Positions 8,459-19,137 are shown, counted from the stretch's first letter. The stretch: 64,000 bases of DNA from JAOTZA01 sp965224065 (GCA_965224065.1 CBDCYF010000005.1:3844001-3908000), one strand, 5' to 3'. The notes: generated by a model from the sequence alone, not told the origin. Numbers and translations: made by a program.

Positions 8459-8590
8459 CGGGGAGGGTCAGCAGAGCGATTGCTGCCGGCGAGTGACTCT
8501 GGCGCCTTCGTTCAAGAGCGGAGGGTGATGGTCCCCGGAGATCAGCCACGGCCGGCAGAGACGCCGGCCGCTTCACCGGAGGCAACCAAA

Positions 8591-8616
8591 TGTAGGGGCC
8601 GGGCTTGCCCCGGCCC
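8591..8616. repeat. GC-rich palindromic repeat (GTAGGGGC type)
   Basis: TGTAGGGGCCGGGCTTGCCC followed by CGGCCC forms a hairpin-capable palindrome. It is preceded at about 8552-8570 by an AGACGCCGGCCGCTTCA block, which also precedes or follows copies in the 62.8-63.0 kb cluster, so the repeating unit is longer than the hairpin. It lies in the 165-bp gap between two convergent genes. Confidence 0.65.
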
Positions 8617-8623
8617 ATGCGGC

Positions 8624-9640
8624 CTACTCCGGCTCCTCGCCCGTCGCCGTCTTGTCCTTCATCCCGAAGAGCTGCACGGTGATCTGGCGGAATAGCTCGG
8701 TGGTTTTCCAGTTCCAGACATCGGGGCGGTAGCTCCCGGGGGGCGCGGTGAGCTCGACCCGGCTCGCCACCAGCTCCTCGGCCGCGACCTTGACGCGGAA
8801 GCCTCGGGCCCAGATCAGGGCCCAGCGGTCGGCGGCTTCTACCTGGGGGTCGAAGGGCTCGCCGACCAGTTCCAGGCTCCGGATCACCGCGTCGAGGAGC
8901 CGGCTGCGGGGTCCGGTATAGCCGGCCTCGAAGCGCTGTACAGCCTGCAGGGAGCCTGGGGGCGGCCGATAACCGTCGGTCTCGAGCAGTTGTCGAAATC
9001 GCTGGTCGCGACTGACGTCGGCGAAATTCGGGTCCACCCGCGCCCGGCGGCGGATCCTCTCGTCGATCTGGATCGCGTAGCCGAGGGCCTGGAGCGCGGG
9101 TTCGACCAGGCCCACCATGGCGTAGTTGGAGGCCACCAGATAGTACGAGGGCGCCGATCCGGGGCTCTTCTCCAGGTACTCGCGAAAGCGTTGCGACGCG
9201 GATCCCAAGTCGCCCTTGAGTAGATGGGCCGTGCCGATGTTGAGTGCGTTGTCCGCTTCTTCCGGCGCCAGTTGCTCGGCCTTTGCAAAGGCGGCGAGGG
9301 CCCCGTCGTAGTCGGCTTCGGCAAGCGCGATCGCGGCCCGGTTGAGCCAGCCCTGACGCAGGCCGGGGTCGAGCTCCAGCGCGCGGTCGAGATCCTCTCG
9401 ACCCGCCAGGGCCTGGCCGAGCATGAGCCGGGCCGTGCTGCGCAACAAGTGGGCTTCTGCGTCCTTGGGATTTTTTTTGATCCATGGCGCCAGGAGGGCG
9501 ATCGCGCGCTCGGCGTCGCCGGCATCGATCGCCTGCTGGGCCTGCAGATGCGCCGCCGGGGACTGTTCGGCCGGAAGCGGCTCACCGGCACACAGCCAAA
9601 GGGCGACAAAGAGCGCCACGGGTACGCTTGTTTTTTTCAT
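8624..9640 (-). CDS. Secreted tetratricopeptide repeat protein
   Basis: The 338-residue product has a signal peptide (MKKTSVPVALFVALWLCAGEP). At least four TPR-like helix pairs follow between residues 33 and 185, for example GDAERAIALLAPWIKKNPKD, LDRALELDPGLRQGWLNRA and ADYDGALAAFAKAEQLAPEE. The C-terminal third (about 230-338) has no repeat and is unknown to me. It overlaps the VTT gene by an ATGA, so it is translated with it at the end of the long minus-strand run. Such proteins are usually periplasmic scaffolds; the partner cannot be read from sequence. Confidence 0.75.
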   Translation of the reverse strand: MKKTSVPVALFVALWLCAGEPLPAEQSPAAHLQAQQAIDAGDAERAIALLAPWIKKNPKDAEAHLLRSTARLMLGQALAGREDLDRALELDPGLRQGWLNRAAIALAEADYDGALAAFAKAEQLAPEEADNALNIGTAHLLKGDLGSASQRFREYLEKSPGSAPSYYLVASNYAMVGLVEPALQALGYAIQIDERIRRRARVDPNFADVSRDQRFRQLLETDGYRPPPGSLQAVQRFEAGYTGPRSRLLDAVIRSLELVGEPFDPQVEAADRWALIWARGFRVKVAAEELVASRVELTAPPGSYRPDVWNWKTTELFRQITVQLFGMKDKTATGEEPE

Positions 9641-10350
9641 CGGTCGACCGTCTCGCTCTCGCTCGCCTGGGCGCTCAGCCGGCGCAGACCCGGCAGCCAG
9701 GTGAGGGCGAACAGCAGCAGGAGAGCCGCTCCGCCGCCCCAGAGCAGCGCTGGCCGCCCCCCGGCGGTCCCATGAACGAGGGCGTGGGCGACAAAGGCTT
9801 GCACCAGGAGCACCGGTGCCAGCCCGGTCAAGGTAGCCAGAAAGAAGGTCGAGAATCGCATTCCGGCCAGGGCGGTCGCATAGTTGACCAGCCCGTAGGG
9901 AATCGGCACGAACCGGATGCGCACCAGGGTCCAGAACCCGTGCCGGTCGAGAAGCTTCTGAATCCGCTCCAACCGTTTGCCGCCCACGGTGTGCTCGACC
10001 AGGTCCCGCCCCAGCGAGCTGGCGAGAACATAGCCGAGTGTGGCGCCGACGAGGCAGCCCGCGAGGTTGAGCAGCCAGCCACCCCAGACACCAAAGACCA
10101 CCGCCCCGGCGACCAGCAGCGGTGTGATCGGGAGCCCGGTGGGGGAGACCAGCGCCAACGCCGCCACCAGCGCCGGCGCCGCCCAGGACGATTGGCGCAG
10201 GCGGTCGAGCGCCCGAATCAGGTTGTCGCCCTCAAAGAGCTCGGCGCCGGGTCCCCAACGAAGCGCCACCAGCGCCGCTAGGGTGATCGCCACCAGCAGG
10301 CCGGCCCGGACAAAAGCGGAGCGCAGCGAGCGTGTCGGAGCTTGCGTCAC
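9637..10350 (-). CDS. VTT-domain (TVP38/TMEM64/DedA-like) membrane protein
   Basis: The protein of about 237 residues is an integral membrane protein with six or so hydrophobic segments. It carries the VTT pattern: SPTGLPITPLLVAGAVVFGV, then GCLVGATLGYVLASSLGRD and VRIRFVPIPYGLVNYATAL. Members of this superfamily act in lipid scrambling or small-molecule transport. A GTG at 10350 is taken as the start because it overlaps the upstream YggX-like stop by 4 bp; the frame stays open further upstream but only as an overlap with that gene. Confidence 0.85.
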   Translation of the reverse strand: MTQAPTRSLRSAFVRAGLLVAITLAALVALRWGPGAELFEGDNLIRALDRLRQSSWAAPALVAALALVSPTGLPITPLLVAGAVVFGVWGGWLLNLAGCLVGATLGYVLASSLGRDLVEHTVGGKRLERIQKLLDRHGFWTLVRIRFVPIPYGLVNYATALAGMRFSTFFLATLTGLAPVLLVQAFVAHALVHGTAGGRPALLWGGGAALLLLFALTWLPGLRRLSAQASESETVDR

Positions 10351-10622
10351 GTATCGGACGTCGGGACGCCTTCCGGCAGGTTGGGCCCGTCGCCGTCGAG
10401 AAGCAGAAATTCCCTCATGTGCTGCGTCAAAACGTCGATCGACCGGGGATCCATGAAGTTGAGCCGCAGTTCGTTGATCACCATCACTTCGGCGTGCTGC
10501 CACTCGGCCCAGCAGGCCGGACAGATGTTCTCGTGGACCTCGCGGCCCGCATCGCCGGGAATCGGCGGCTCTGGGAGGGGCGCCGAGGCGCGACCGCATC
10601 GCGCGCATTGGATCTCGCTCAT
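10347..10622 (-). CDS. yggX: YggX-like Fe(II)-trafficking protein with an added Cys4 site
   Basis: This 91-residue protein matches the YggX fold pattern in PPIPGDAGREVHENI...W.EW and in VINELRLNFMDPRSIDVLTQ. YggX proteins protect iron-sulfur proteins from oxidative damage. The N-terminus here has CxxC at C6/C9 and a second CxxC at C34/C37 (CPAC), giving a zinc-ribbon or rubredoxin-like four-Cys arrangement that E. coli YggX lacks. It overlaps the genes on both sides by 4 bp. Confidence 0.7.
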   Translation of the reverse strand: MSEIQCARCGRASAPLPEPPIPGDAGREVHENICPACWAEWQHAEVMVINELRLNFMDPRSIDVLTQHMREFLLLDGDGPNLPEGVPTSDT

Positions 10623-10897
10623 CGCTCGATCTCTCCGGGTAGGACGATGCGGCTGTCGGCCCGTTCCTGGACTTCGCGGGGGATGCGCACCAGTAGCACC
10701 ATGTCCTCGCTCTGCCGCGAGCCACGCAGGCTCTTGACCACGCCATCCGGCACCGCCAGCTTCAAATACGCTGGGCGTTTGGCGTTTTGGCGCGCGCTGT
10801 CGATCAACAGTTGCTCGACCGGTGCCACCTCGACCCGCTCGGGATATTTTTCGAGAGCGAAACCAAGGGCCTTGCGGGTGTTTTCGGGGGAGCTCAT
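10619..10897 (-). CDS. Small conserved-looking protein of unknown function
   Basis: This 92-residue frame lies between the UDP-xylose synthase-like gene and yggX and overlaps yggX by 4 bp, which supports it being real. It begins MSSPENTRKALGFALEKYP and ends in a charged tail. There is no signal peptide, membrane segment or motif I recognise. The product is probably a cytoplasmic protein. Confidence 0.5.
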   Translation of the reverse strand: MSSPENTRKALGFALEKYPERVEVAPVEQLLIDSARQNAKRPAYLKLAVPDGVVKSLRGSRQSEDMVLLVRIPREVQERADSRIVLPGEIER

Positions 10898-10913
10898 ATC
10901 CGCCGACTCGATC

Positions 10914-11864
10914 CTATTCGCTTTTTTCCGCGCTCCGAAGATCGCGGAAATAGTCGATGGTGGCCGCCAGGCCGGTCTGGAGCTCGACGTTCGGCTCCCA
11001 GCCCAGGAGCTCGCGGGCGCGGGTGATGTCGGGCTGGCGGATCTTGGGATCGTCCACCGGCAGCTCCTTGAAGACGATCTCGCTCGAGCCGTCGATCAAG
11101 CCGAGGATCGCATGGGCGAATTCGAGAATCGTCATCTCGGCTGGATTGCCGATGTTGACCGGCTCGGCGACGTCGCTCTCGAGCAGCCGATAAATGCCGT
11201 CGATCAAGTCGTCGACATAGCAGAAAGATCGGGTCTGGCTGCCGTCCCCAAAGACCGTCAGCGGCTCGCCGGCCAGCGCCTGGTCGATAAAGGCCGGCAC
11301 CACACGCCCGTCGCGCGGCCGCATCCGCGGTCCGTAGGTGTTGAAGATGCGCACGATCCGAGTGTCCAGGCCGTGGTATCGGTGATAGGCCATCACCATG
11401 GCCTCGGCAAACCGCTTGGCCTCGTCGTAGACGCCGCGCGGCCCGACGGGGTTAACGTTGCCCCAATAGCTCTCCGGTTGGGGATGGATGAGCGGGTCGC
11501 CGTAGACCTCCGAGGTCGAGGCGAGGAAGTAGCGGGCCTTTTTGGCCTTGGCCAGCCCGAGCGTGTTGTGGGTGCCGAGCGACCCCACCTTGAGGGTCTG
11601 GATCGGCAGCTCCAGGTAGTCGATCGGGCTCGCCGGAGACGCAAAGTGGAGCACGTTGTCGACCGGTTCGTCGATCTCGACAAACTTGGTGACGTCGTGG
11701 TGGACAAACCGGAAGCGCTCGTGGTCTCCGAGATGCGCGATGTTGGCGCGGTTGCCGGTGATCAGGTTGTCGACGCAGATGACACGGTGCCCCTCACCGA
11801 GCAGCCGATCGCATAGGTGCGAGCCGAGAAAGCCCGCGCCGCCGGTGACGACGGAGGTGGTCAT
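10914..11864 (-). CDS. UDP-glucuronate decarboxylase (UDP-xylose synthase)-like SDR
   Basis: The 316-residue protein is an extended short-chain dehydrogenase. The NAD-binding motif TGGAGFLGSHL is at residues 7-17, and the catalytic YxxxK is visible in GVYDEAKRFAEA. The phrases HFASPASPIDYL, STSEVYGDPLIHPQ and GPRMRPRDGRVVPAFI are characteristic of UXS, which oxidises and decarboxylates UDP-glucuronate to UDP-xylose. It overlaps ugd, which makes UDP-glucuronate, by 4 bp, so substrate supply and use are coupled. A UDP-apiose/xylose or 4-keto pentose product is a possible alternative. Confidence 0.85.
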   Translation of the reverse strand: MTTSVVTGGAGFLGSHLCDRLLGEGHRVICVDNLITGNRANIAHLGDHERFRFVHHDVTKFVEIDEPVDNVLHFASPASPIDYLELPIQTLKVGSLGTHNTLGLAKAKKARYFLASTSEVYGDPLIHPQPESYWGNVNPVGPRGVYDEAKRFAEAMVMAYHRYHGLDTRIVRIFNTYGPRMRPRDGRVVPAFIDQALAGEPLTVFGDGSQTRSFCYVDDLIDGIYRLLESDVAEPVNIGNPAEMTILEFAHAILGLIDGSSEIVFKELPVDDPKIRQPDITRARELLGWEPNVELQTGLAATIDYFRDLRSAEKSE

Positions 11865-13210
11865 TCGGCTTCCGCCACTCGGCCGGCATCCTCGATCTCA
11901 CCCACATCGTGGCTCGGGCGGCCAATCGAGACATAGCGAAAACCGGCGGCGGCCATCCGGGCGGGCTCGTAGATGTTGCGCAGATCCACGACCAGCGGGC
12001 TCTCGAGCAACTCGCGTAAGCGTCTCAGCTCGAGGGCGCGAAACTGGTTCCATTCGGTGATGATCACGACGCCGTCGGCGCCCTCGGCCGCCTCATACGG
12101 GTCACCGGCGAGATGGACCGACGGCCAGCGGTCGCGGCAAGCGTCCATGGCCTCGGGATCGAACGCGCGGACTTCGGCGCCCCGGGCGAGCAGGCCGTCG
12201 ACGATCTCGAGCGCCGGGGACTCGCGGATGTCGTCGGTCTCGGGCTTGAATGAAAGCCCCAGAACCGCGACCCGCTTGCCCTCCAGCCCGCCAAAGGCGT
12301 CGTCGATCTTGTCGACCATCCGCGCCCGCGTCGCCGCGTTGACCGACAGCACCGCTTCCATAATCTCGAAGGTCAGTCCCTGGTCGCGCGCGATCTGGAC
12401 GATGGCGCTCGAGTCCTTGGGAAAGCAGGAGCCGCCAAAGCCCGGACCGGGGTGGAGAAACTTGGGACCGATGCGGCTGTCCAGGCCCATGCCGCGGGCC
12501 ACCACTTCGACGTCCGCGCCCAGCTTCTCGCACAAATGGGCGACCTCGTTGATAAAGGAGATCTTGGTGGCGAGAAAGGAGTTGGAGGCGTACTTGATCA
12601 GTTCGGCGCTTTCGACCGTGGTGAGCACAAACGGCACGTCGGCCACCCGCAGCGGCGAGTAGATGGTCATCATGATCTCGACCGCGCGCTCGTCCCAGCT
12701 TCCGATGACCACGCGGTCGGGCTGCATAAAGTCCTCGATCGCCGATCCCTCGCGCAGAAACTCGGGGTTCGAGACCACCGAGAAGGGCTGGCCGTCGCTG
12801 CCCTCGGAGAGGATCTCCTCGATGATGCGGCCGGTGCCGATGGGTACCGTGCTCTTGGTGACGATGACCTTGTAGCCGTTCAGGTTCTTGGCGATCGAGC
12901 GCGCCACCTCGCGCACATAGACGAGATCCGCCGATCCGTCCTCGCGCGGCGGCGTGCCGACGGCGATAAAGACCGCGGTGGCCGCCTGGATCTCCGGATC
13001 CAGATCGGTGGTGAACCACAGCCGGCCCGCGTCCATGTTCTTGCGCACCAGGGTCTTGAGCCCGGGCTCATAGATCGGGATCTCGCAGCGCTTGAGCGAC
13101 TCGACCTTGGCGGCGTCCTTGTCGACACATGCCACCTGCATCCCGAAATCGGCCAGACAGGCGCCGGTGACCAGGCCCACGTAGCCGCTTCCCACTACAC
13201 AGATTTTCAT
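11861..13210 (-). CDS. ugd: UDP-glucose 6-dehydrogenase
   Basis: The 449-residue enzyme oxidises UDP-glucose twice to UDP-glucuronate with NAD+. It starts MKICVVGSGYVGLVTGACLA, the Rossmann motif. The catalytic cysteine lies in the conserved FGGSCFPKD phrase (about residue 260), and the second domain has VAVLGLSFKPETDDIRESPA. It overlaps both neighbours by 4 bp, the 4-epimerase-like gene upstream and the decarboxylase downstream. Together the three genes convert UDP-glucose to UDP-galacturonate and UDP-xylose-type donors for surface polysaccharide. Confidence 0.95.
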   Translation of the reverse strand: MKICVVGSGYVGLVTGACLADFGMQVACVDKDAAKVESLKRCEIPIYEPGLKTLVRKNMDAGRLWFTTDLDPEIQAATAVFIAVGTPPREDGSADLVYVREVARSIAKNLNGYKVIVTKSTVPIGTGRIIEEILSEGSDGQPFSVVSNPEFLREGSAIEDFMQPDRVVIGSWDERAVEIMMTIYSPLRVADVPFVLTTVESAELIKYASNSFLATKISFINEVAHLCEKLGADVEVVARGMGLDSRIGPKFLHPGPGFGGSCFPKDSSAIVQIARDQGLTFEIMEAVLSVNAATRARMVDKIDDAFGGLEGKRVAVLGLSFKPETDDIRESPALEIVDGLLARGAEVRAFDPEAMDACRDRWPSVHLAGDPYEAAEGADGVVIITEWNQFRALELRRLRELLESPLVVDLRNIYEPARMAAAGFRYVSIGRPSHDVGEIEDAGRVAEAE

Positions 13211-14172
13211 GAAAGCTGTGTCCTATCGTTCTGGTACCAGTCGACGAAACGGGCCAGGCCGTCCCGGATCGACACTTTGGGTGAATAGTTGAGCAGTTGG
13301 CCCGCCTTGGTGACGTCGGCGTAGGTGATCGGGACGTCGCCGGGCTGGTCGGGAAGATACTCGATCCGCGGTTCGACGGCAAGCTCGGAGCCGATCCATT
13401 CCACGAGGTCCGAAAGCCGTGTCGTCTCCGCGCCGCCCAGGTTGAAAATCTCGAAATCCGGGGCGAGCTCCATTGCGGCGACGACCCCGTCGATGATGTC
13501 GTCGACGTAGGTGTAGTCGCGCCGGCTCGAGCCGTCCCCGTAGAGGGTCACCGGCTCACCCCGGGCGATGCGATCGGTGAACTTGTGGATCGCCATCTCG
13601 GGCCGCTGCGCCGGTCCATAGACGGTAAAGAAACGCAGACACGAGGTCTTCAAGCCGTAGAGGTGACTGTAGTTGTAGCACAGCAGCTCGCCGGTCCTCT
13701 TGGTGGTGGCATACGGGCTGATCGGCTGGTTGACCTCGTCGTCCTCGGCGAAGGGGACCTTCTTGTTGATGCCATAGACCGACGAAGACGAGCCAAAGAC
13801 GAAGTTGCGGGGTCCGTGCTCTCGCGCCGCCTCCAAAAGATGCAGGGTGCCGATACAGTTGACTTCTTCGTAGAGGATCGGCTCGGTGAGGCTGGGGCGC
13901 ACGCCGGCGCGCGCCGCCAGATGGACGATGGCCGCAAAGTCGCCCTCGGCGACCACGCGGTCGACCAAGTCCCGGTCACGGATGTCGCCCTCGATCACCC
14001 GGAGACGGTCGTTGTCGCCGTGGCCGGCGATGTTGGCTCGCTTCAGGGCCGGGTCGTAGAAGTCATTGAACTCGTCGAGGATGGTGACCCGGTCGTCGCG
14101 CGCCAAAAGCCGCCGGGTGAGGTGGGTACCGATAAAACCGGCTCCGCCGGTAACCAGAATGTTCTGACTCAT
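13207..14172 (-). CDS. UDP-glucuronate 4-epimerase-like SDR
   Basis: The 321-residue protein has the NAD motif TGGAGFIGTHL, the catalytic YxxxK in SPYATTKRTGE, and the substrate phrases HLAARAGVRPS, FTVYGPAQRPEMAI and RRDYTYVDDIIDG. These match the UDP-glucuronate 4-epimerase branch, which makes UDP-galacturonate. It is the first of three overlapping nucleotide-sugar genes, and a 67-bp gap separates it from kdsC upstream. A GDP-mannose dehydratase function is less likely because the arginine/loop signatures differ. Confidence 0.82.
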   Translation of the reverse strand: MSQNILVTGGAGFIGTHLTRRLLARDDRVTILDEFNDFYDPALKRANIAGHGDNDRLRVIEGDIRDRDLVDRVVAEGDFAAIVHLAARAGVRPSLTEPILYEEVNCIGTLHLLEAAREHGPRNFVFGSSSSVYGINKKVPFAEDDEVNQPISPYATTKRTGELLCYNYSHLYGLKTSCLRFFTVYGPAQRPEMAIHKFTDRIARGEPVTLYGDGSSRRDYTYVDDIIDGVVAAMELAPDFEIFNLGGAETTRLSDLVEWIGSELAVEPRIEYLPDQPGDVPITYADVTKAGQLLNYSPKVSIRDGLARFVDWYQNDRTQLS

Positions 14173-14239
14173 GGCTCGATGGGGGTGTTGCGGCCGGGCG
14201 GCCTCGTTCTCCGGTCGGGGATGTTATCCCGATCCGGGG

Positions 14240-14788
14240 TCAGCGGTCCTCGAACGAGAAGGGGGCGAGGGCGCGCTCCCATTCCCGGCGAGCCACCAGC
14301 AGCCGCTCGATAAGCTCGCGCACCGCGCCCCGGCCGCCGTCGGTCCCGAGAACCGCGTGGACGACCGCCCGCACCTCGGGGGCTGCGTCGGCGGGGGCAA
14401 AAGAGAGGCCACAGCGGCCGAGCACAACCAGGTCGTTGAGGTCGTCGCCGGCAAAGGCGACCTGGCGCGCGCGCAAGCCCTCCCGTTCGAGAAAGGCCGC
14501 GAAGTCTGCCGCCTTGTCGATCGAGGCGGTGATCACCGGCTCGAGATCGAGCTCGCCGGCCCGCCGTTCGAGGGCGCGCGAACCGCGGCCCGAGAGGACG
14601 CCCACCTTGAGACCGGCCCGCTGAGCGAGCCGGATTCCCAGCCCGTCGCGGACGTTGAAGCGCAAGAAGTTCGCGCCGCGCGGTCCGTAGTAGAGAGAGC
14701 CGTCGGTGAGGACACCGTCGGCATCGAGCAAAAGCCACTCGATCTCGGCGGCGCGGCGGGCGAACTCGTCGTCGGAGAGGATCGGCAT
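14240..14788 (-). CDS. kdsC: 3-deoxy-D-manno-octulosonate 8-phosphate phosphatase
   Basis: The 182-residue HAD-family enzyme removes phosphate from Kdo-8-phosphate. The nucleophile motif is LLLDADGVLTDG, followed by the family's FNVRDGLGI, LSGRGS and the metal-binding GDDLNDL. A cap domain is absent, as expected for KdsC. The ATG at 14788 places these motifs at their usual distance; a longer frame to 14866 overlaps kdsD and has no family resemblance. The gap to kdsD is 4 bp. Confidence 0.9.
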   Translation of the reverse strand: MPILSDDEFARRAAEIEWLLLDADGVLTDGSLYYGPRGANFLRFNVRDGLGIRLAQRAGLKVGVLSGRGSRALERRAGELDLEPVITASIDKAADFAAFLEREGLRARQVAFAGDDLNDLVVLGRCGLSFAPADAAPEVRAVVHAVLGTDGGRGAVRELIERLLVARREWERALAPFSFEDR

Positions 14789-14792
14789 CGAG

Positions 14793-15770
14793 CTAGAAAA
14801 GGTCCAGCCGCCAGAGGTCGTGGAGGTGGAGGATCCCCTCGAGCGACTTGTTCTCTCCGCAGACAAACAGTGAGGTGATCCGATGCTCCTCCATGAGCTT
14901 GAGGGCCGCGGGCGCGAGCTCGGACCGGCCGATGGTCAGGGGGTCGCTCGTCATGCACTCGCCCGCGGTGCGGCGCAGCACGTCGTCGTCTTTTTCCAGC
15001 ATCCGGCGCAGGTCGCCGTCTGAGATACAGCCCAGCAACGCGCCGGATGCATCGGTCACCGCCGTGATGCCGAGCTTTTTGGCCGACATCTCGTAGATCG
15101 CGTCGCGCATGGGTGTCTGGTCCGTGACGCGTGGCAGATCGTCACCCTGGTGCATCAAATCGTCGACCCGCGCCAGCTGCTTGCCGAGCTGGCCTCCCGG
15201 GTGGAGGCGCGCAAAATCTTCCGTTGTGAAGCCCTTGGCCTCGGCCAGGGCCATGGCCAGGGCATCGCCGAGCGCCAGAGTGGCGGTGGTCGAGGCGGTG
15301 GGGGCGAGATCCAGCGGGCACGCCTCCTTGTCGATCTCCACTTTCAGGTGGATGTCGGCGTGCCGGGCGAGGACGCTTTCCGGCGCCCCGGTGAGCACGA
15401 TCAGCGGCACATCCAACCGCCGGACGATTTCCACCAGCCGCACCAGCTCTTCCGTAGTCCCCGAGTAGGACGCCGCGAGCACCACGTCGCCCTCGATCAC
15501 CATCCCGAGGTCGCCGTGGATGGCTTCGGCCGGATGGAGAAAAAGCGCCGGCGTGCCGGTGGAGGAGAGCGTGGCGGCGATCTTTCTCATCACGATGCCG
15601 CTCTTGCCCATGCCGGTACACACCACGCGGCCGCGCGAGTCGCGCAACAATTCGACCGCGCGGTCGAACCTCTCATCGAGTTGCGCGGCAAGTCCCTCGA
15701 CCGCCGCGGCCTCGGTCGCCAGGACTTCGCGCGCGACATCGCGCGGCGGGCGCGAGCCGTCGGCGCTCAT
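14793..15770 (-). CDS. kdsD: D-arabinose 5-phosphate isomerase (SIS + two CBS)
   Basis: The 325-residue enzyme interconverts ribulose 5-phosphate and arabinose 5-phosphate, the precursor of Kdo. The SIS domain contains GRVVCTGMGKSGIVMRKIA and SSTGTPALFLHPAEA. The C-terminal half (about 205-325) holds two CBS domains, as in KpsF/KdsD/GutQ. Its start overlaps the kdsA stop by 4 bp. The position inside a Kdo cluster favours KdsD over GutQ. Confidence 0.93.
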   Translation of the reverse strand: MSADGSRPPRDVAREVLATEAAAVEGLAAQLDERFDRAVELLRDSRGRVVCTGMGKSGIVMRKIAATLSSTGTPALFLHPAEAIHGDLGMVIEGDVVLAASYSGTTEELVRLVEIVRRLDVPLIVLTGAPESVLARHADIHLKVEIDKEACPLDLAPTASTTATLALGDALAMALAEAKGFTTEDFARLHPGGQLGKQLARVDDLMHQGDDLPRVTDQTPMRDAIYEMSAKKLGITAVTDASGALLGCISDGDLRRMLEKDDDVLRRTAGECMTSDPLTIGRSELAPAALKLMEEHRITSLFVCGENKSLEGILHLHDLWRLDLF

Positions 15771-16597
15771 CGGTCGTTCCCGCCCGCGGTCACCGCGTGT
15801 CGCACCGCGAGGGCTTGCTCCAGAAGCCTTTCGGCGCTTTTGGGATCGAGCTGGGTGGCGCGGTCCGAGCGCGCCTCATCGGGTCGGGGATGCACCTCGA
15901 GATAGAGGCCGTCGGCACCGGCGGCGACCGCGGCGCGCGTCAGCGGCTCGGCAAACTCGCGCCGGCCGGCGGTCTCGGTGCCCGCGCCGCCCGGGAGCTG
16001 TAGCGAGTGGGTCACGTCATAGAGGACGGGAGAGCCGGCTTGATGGAGCATCGAGAAGCTCCTCATGTCGACGACCAGGTTGTTGTAGCCAAACGACACG
16101 CCTCGCTCGGTGACGGTCACTCTTTGGTTGCCGGCGCCACGGGCCTTGTCGGCGGCGTGGCGCATGTCGCCGGGCGCCATGAATTGACCCTTTTTGAGGT
16201 TGACCCCCGCCCCGGTTGCCGCGGCGGCGACGATGAGGTCGGTCTGGCGGCAGAGAAACGCCGGGACCTGGAGAACGGCGCACACTTCGGCGGCCGGGGC
16301 GCACTGCTCGGGGGCATGGACGTCGGTCAGCACCGGCAGACCCGAAGCCTCGGCGGCGCGGGCGAGGATCTCCAGCCCCTTGTCGAGGCCGGGGCCGCGG
16401 AAGCTCTCGATCGACGTGCGGTTGGCCTTGTCGAAGGAGGCCTTAAAGACCATCGTGAGGTCCAAGCGCTGGGCGATCGCGGCCACCGCTTCGGCCGCCT
16501 CCAGCACCTGGTCGGCGCTCTCGATCACACAGGGGCCGGCAACGACCGGGAAATGACCGGGACCAAAGGCGATCCCCGGTGCGAGCTCTCCAGTCAC
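15767..16597 (-). CDS. kdsA: 3-deoxy-8-phosphooctulonate synthase
   Basis: The 276-residue TIM-barrel enzyme condenses phosphoenolpyruvate with arabinose 5-phosphate. Family phrases are VVAGPCVIES near residue 22, FKASFDKANRTSIESFRGPG near 52, and DVTHSLQLPG near 200. The gene lies 27 bp downstream of pyrG on the same strand and overlaps kdsD by 4 bp. The pyrG-kdsA order is widespread in Gram-negative bacteria. Confidence 0.95.
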   Translation of the reverse strand: MTGELAPGIAFGPGHFPVVAGPCVIESADQVLEAAEAVAAIAQRLDLTMVFKASFDKANRTSIESFRGPGLDKGLEILARAAEASGLPVLTDVHAPEQCAPAAEVCAVLQVPAFLCRQTDLIVAAAATGAGVNLKKGQFMAPGDMRHAADKARGAGNQRVTVTERGVSFGYNNLVVDMRSFSMLHQAGSPVLYDVTHSLQLPGGAGTETAGRREFAEPLTRAAVAAGADGLYLEVHPRPDEARSDRATQLDPKSAERLLEQALAVRHAVTAGGNDR

Positions 16598-16624
16598 GAT
16601 GGGATGAGGGCGACCACGGGGCTG

Positions 16625-18286
<1,662 letters not shown>

Positions 18287-18330
18287 GTCGTCGTGCTCCG
18301 TGGGTTGTGGATGTCGTGCGGAGTGTGGCC

Positions 18331-19095
18331 TCAACAGGCTTCCGTCGCCGCCTCGCGACGCAGGACCTCGTCGGCGCGCTCCAGGTCTTCGATTGTATCG
18401 ACCCCCCACCACGCCCGCGCGGTCGTCAGGACACGGATCGGAATGCCGTTTTCGAGCATACGGAGCTGTTCGAGCGATTCGGTGCGCTCGAGCGGCGTCG
18501 GCTGGGCCGCCGCGATCTCCAGAAGGGCAGGTCGTTGATAACCGTAAATCCCTAAGTGACAAAGAGTTGCCCGGTCGGTGGCGGGGTTTCGCCGGTGCGG
18601 AATCGGCGCGCGGCTGAAGTACAGCGCGTACCCCCGGGCGTCGAGCACGACCTTGACCACGTCGGGATCGGTAGCATCCCGCTCGGAGCCCGGCGCCGCC
18701 ACCGTGACTACCGGGTCGTCCGGGTGGTCGGTGAGGTGTCGGGCCACCCGACCGATCTCCTGTGGGTCGATCAACGGTTCGTCTCCCTGCACGTTGACAA
18801 CGGCCGCGGCGCTCCAGTTGGCGGCCGCCGCGGCGATCCGGTCGGTGCCCGAAGCGCACGCGGCGGGGGTCATCTCGACATTGCCGCCAAAGCCGGTGAC
18901 CGCTTCCGCGATCCGCTCATCGTCGGTGAGCACCACCACTCGAGCGAGGCCTTCGGCCTGCTCGACGCGCCGATAGACGCGCTCGATCATCGGGACTCCC
19001 GCGATCGGCCGTAGCGCCTTTCCGGGGAGACGGGACGACGCATAGCGCGCGGGGATCGCGCCGACGATCTCTCCGGATGACGCCTTGGGGTGCAC
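18331..19095 (-). CDS. kdsB: 3-deoxy-manno-octulosonate cytidylyltransferase
   Basis: The enzyme activates Kdo with CTP to give CMP-Kdo for lipid A inner-core synthesis. The protein (about 254 residues) has IPARYASSRLPGKAL at the N-terminus, then VVVLTDDERI, VVNVQGDEPLI and LYFSRAPIPHRR, all typical of KdsB. The start is uncertain: a GTG at 19095 puts ten residues before the conserved strand, and a TTG at 19128 is possible. No good ribosome site is visible for either. The gene diverges from the plus-strand gene at 19138. Confidence 0.93.
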   Translation of the reverse strand: MHPKASSGEIVGAIPARYASSRLPGKALRPIAGVPMIERVYRRVEQAEGLARVVVLTDDERIAEAVTGFGGNVEMTPAACASGTDRIAAAAANWSAAAVVNVQGDEPLIDPQEIGRVARHLTDHPDDPVVTVAAPGSERDATDPDVVKVVLDARGYALYFSRAPIPHRRNPATDRATLCHLGIYGYQRPALLEIAAAQPTPLERTESLEQLRMLENGIPIRVLTTARAWWGVDTIEDLERADEVLRREAATEAC

Positions 19096-19137
19096 GGCCA
19101 AATCTATCAAAAACGGCTGCGGGTACAATCCCGGTCC

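Noticed and set aside
18287..18859. N-terminal extension of pyrG (191 more codons)
   Set aside because: It overlaps kdsB on the same strand, is Arg/Gly/Ala-rich without family match, and the ATG at 18286 has a good ribosome site and the conserved PyrG start.
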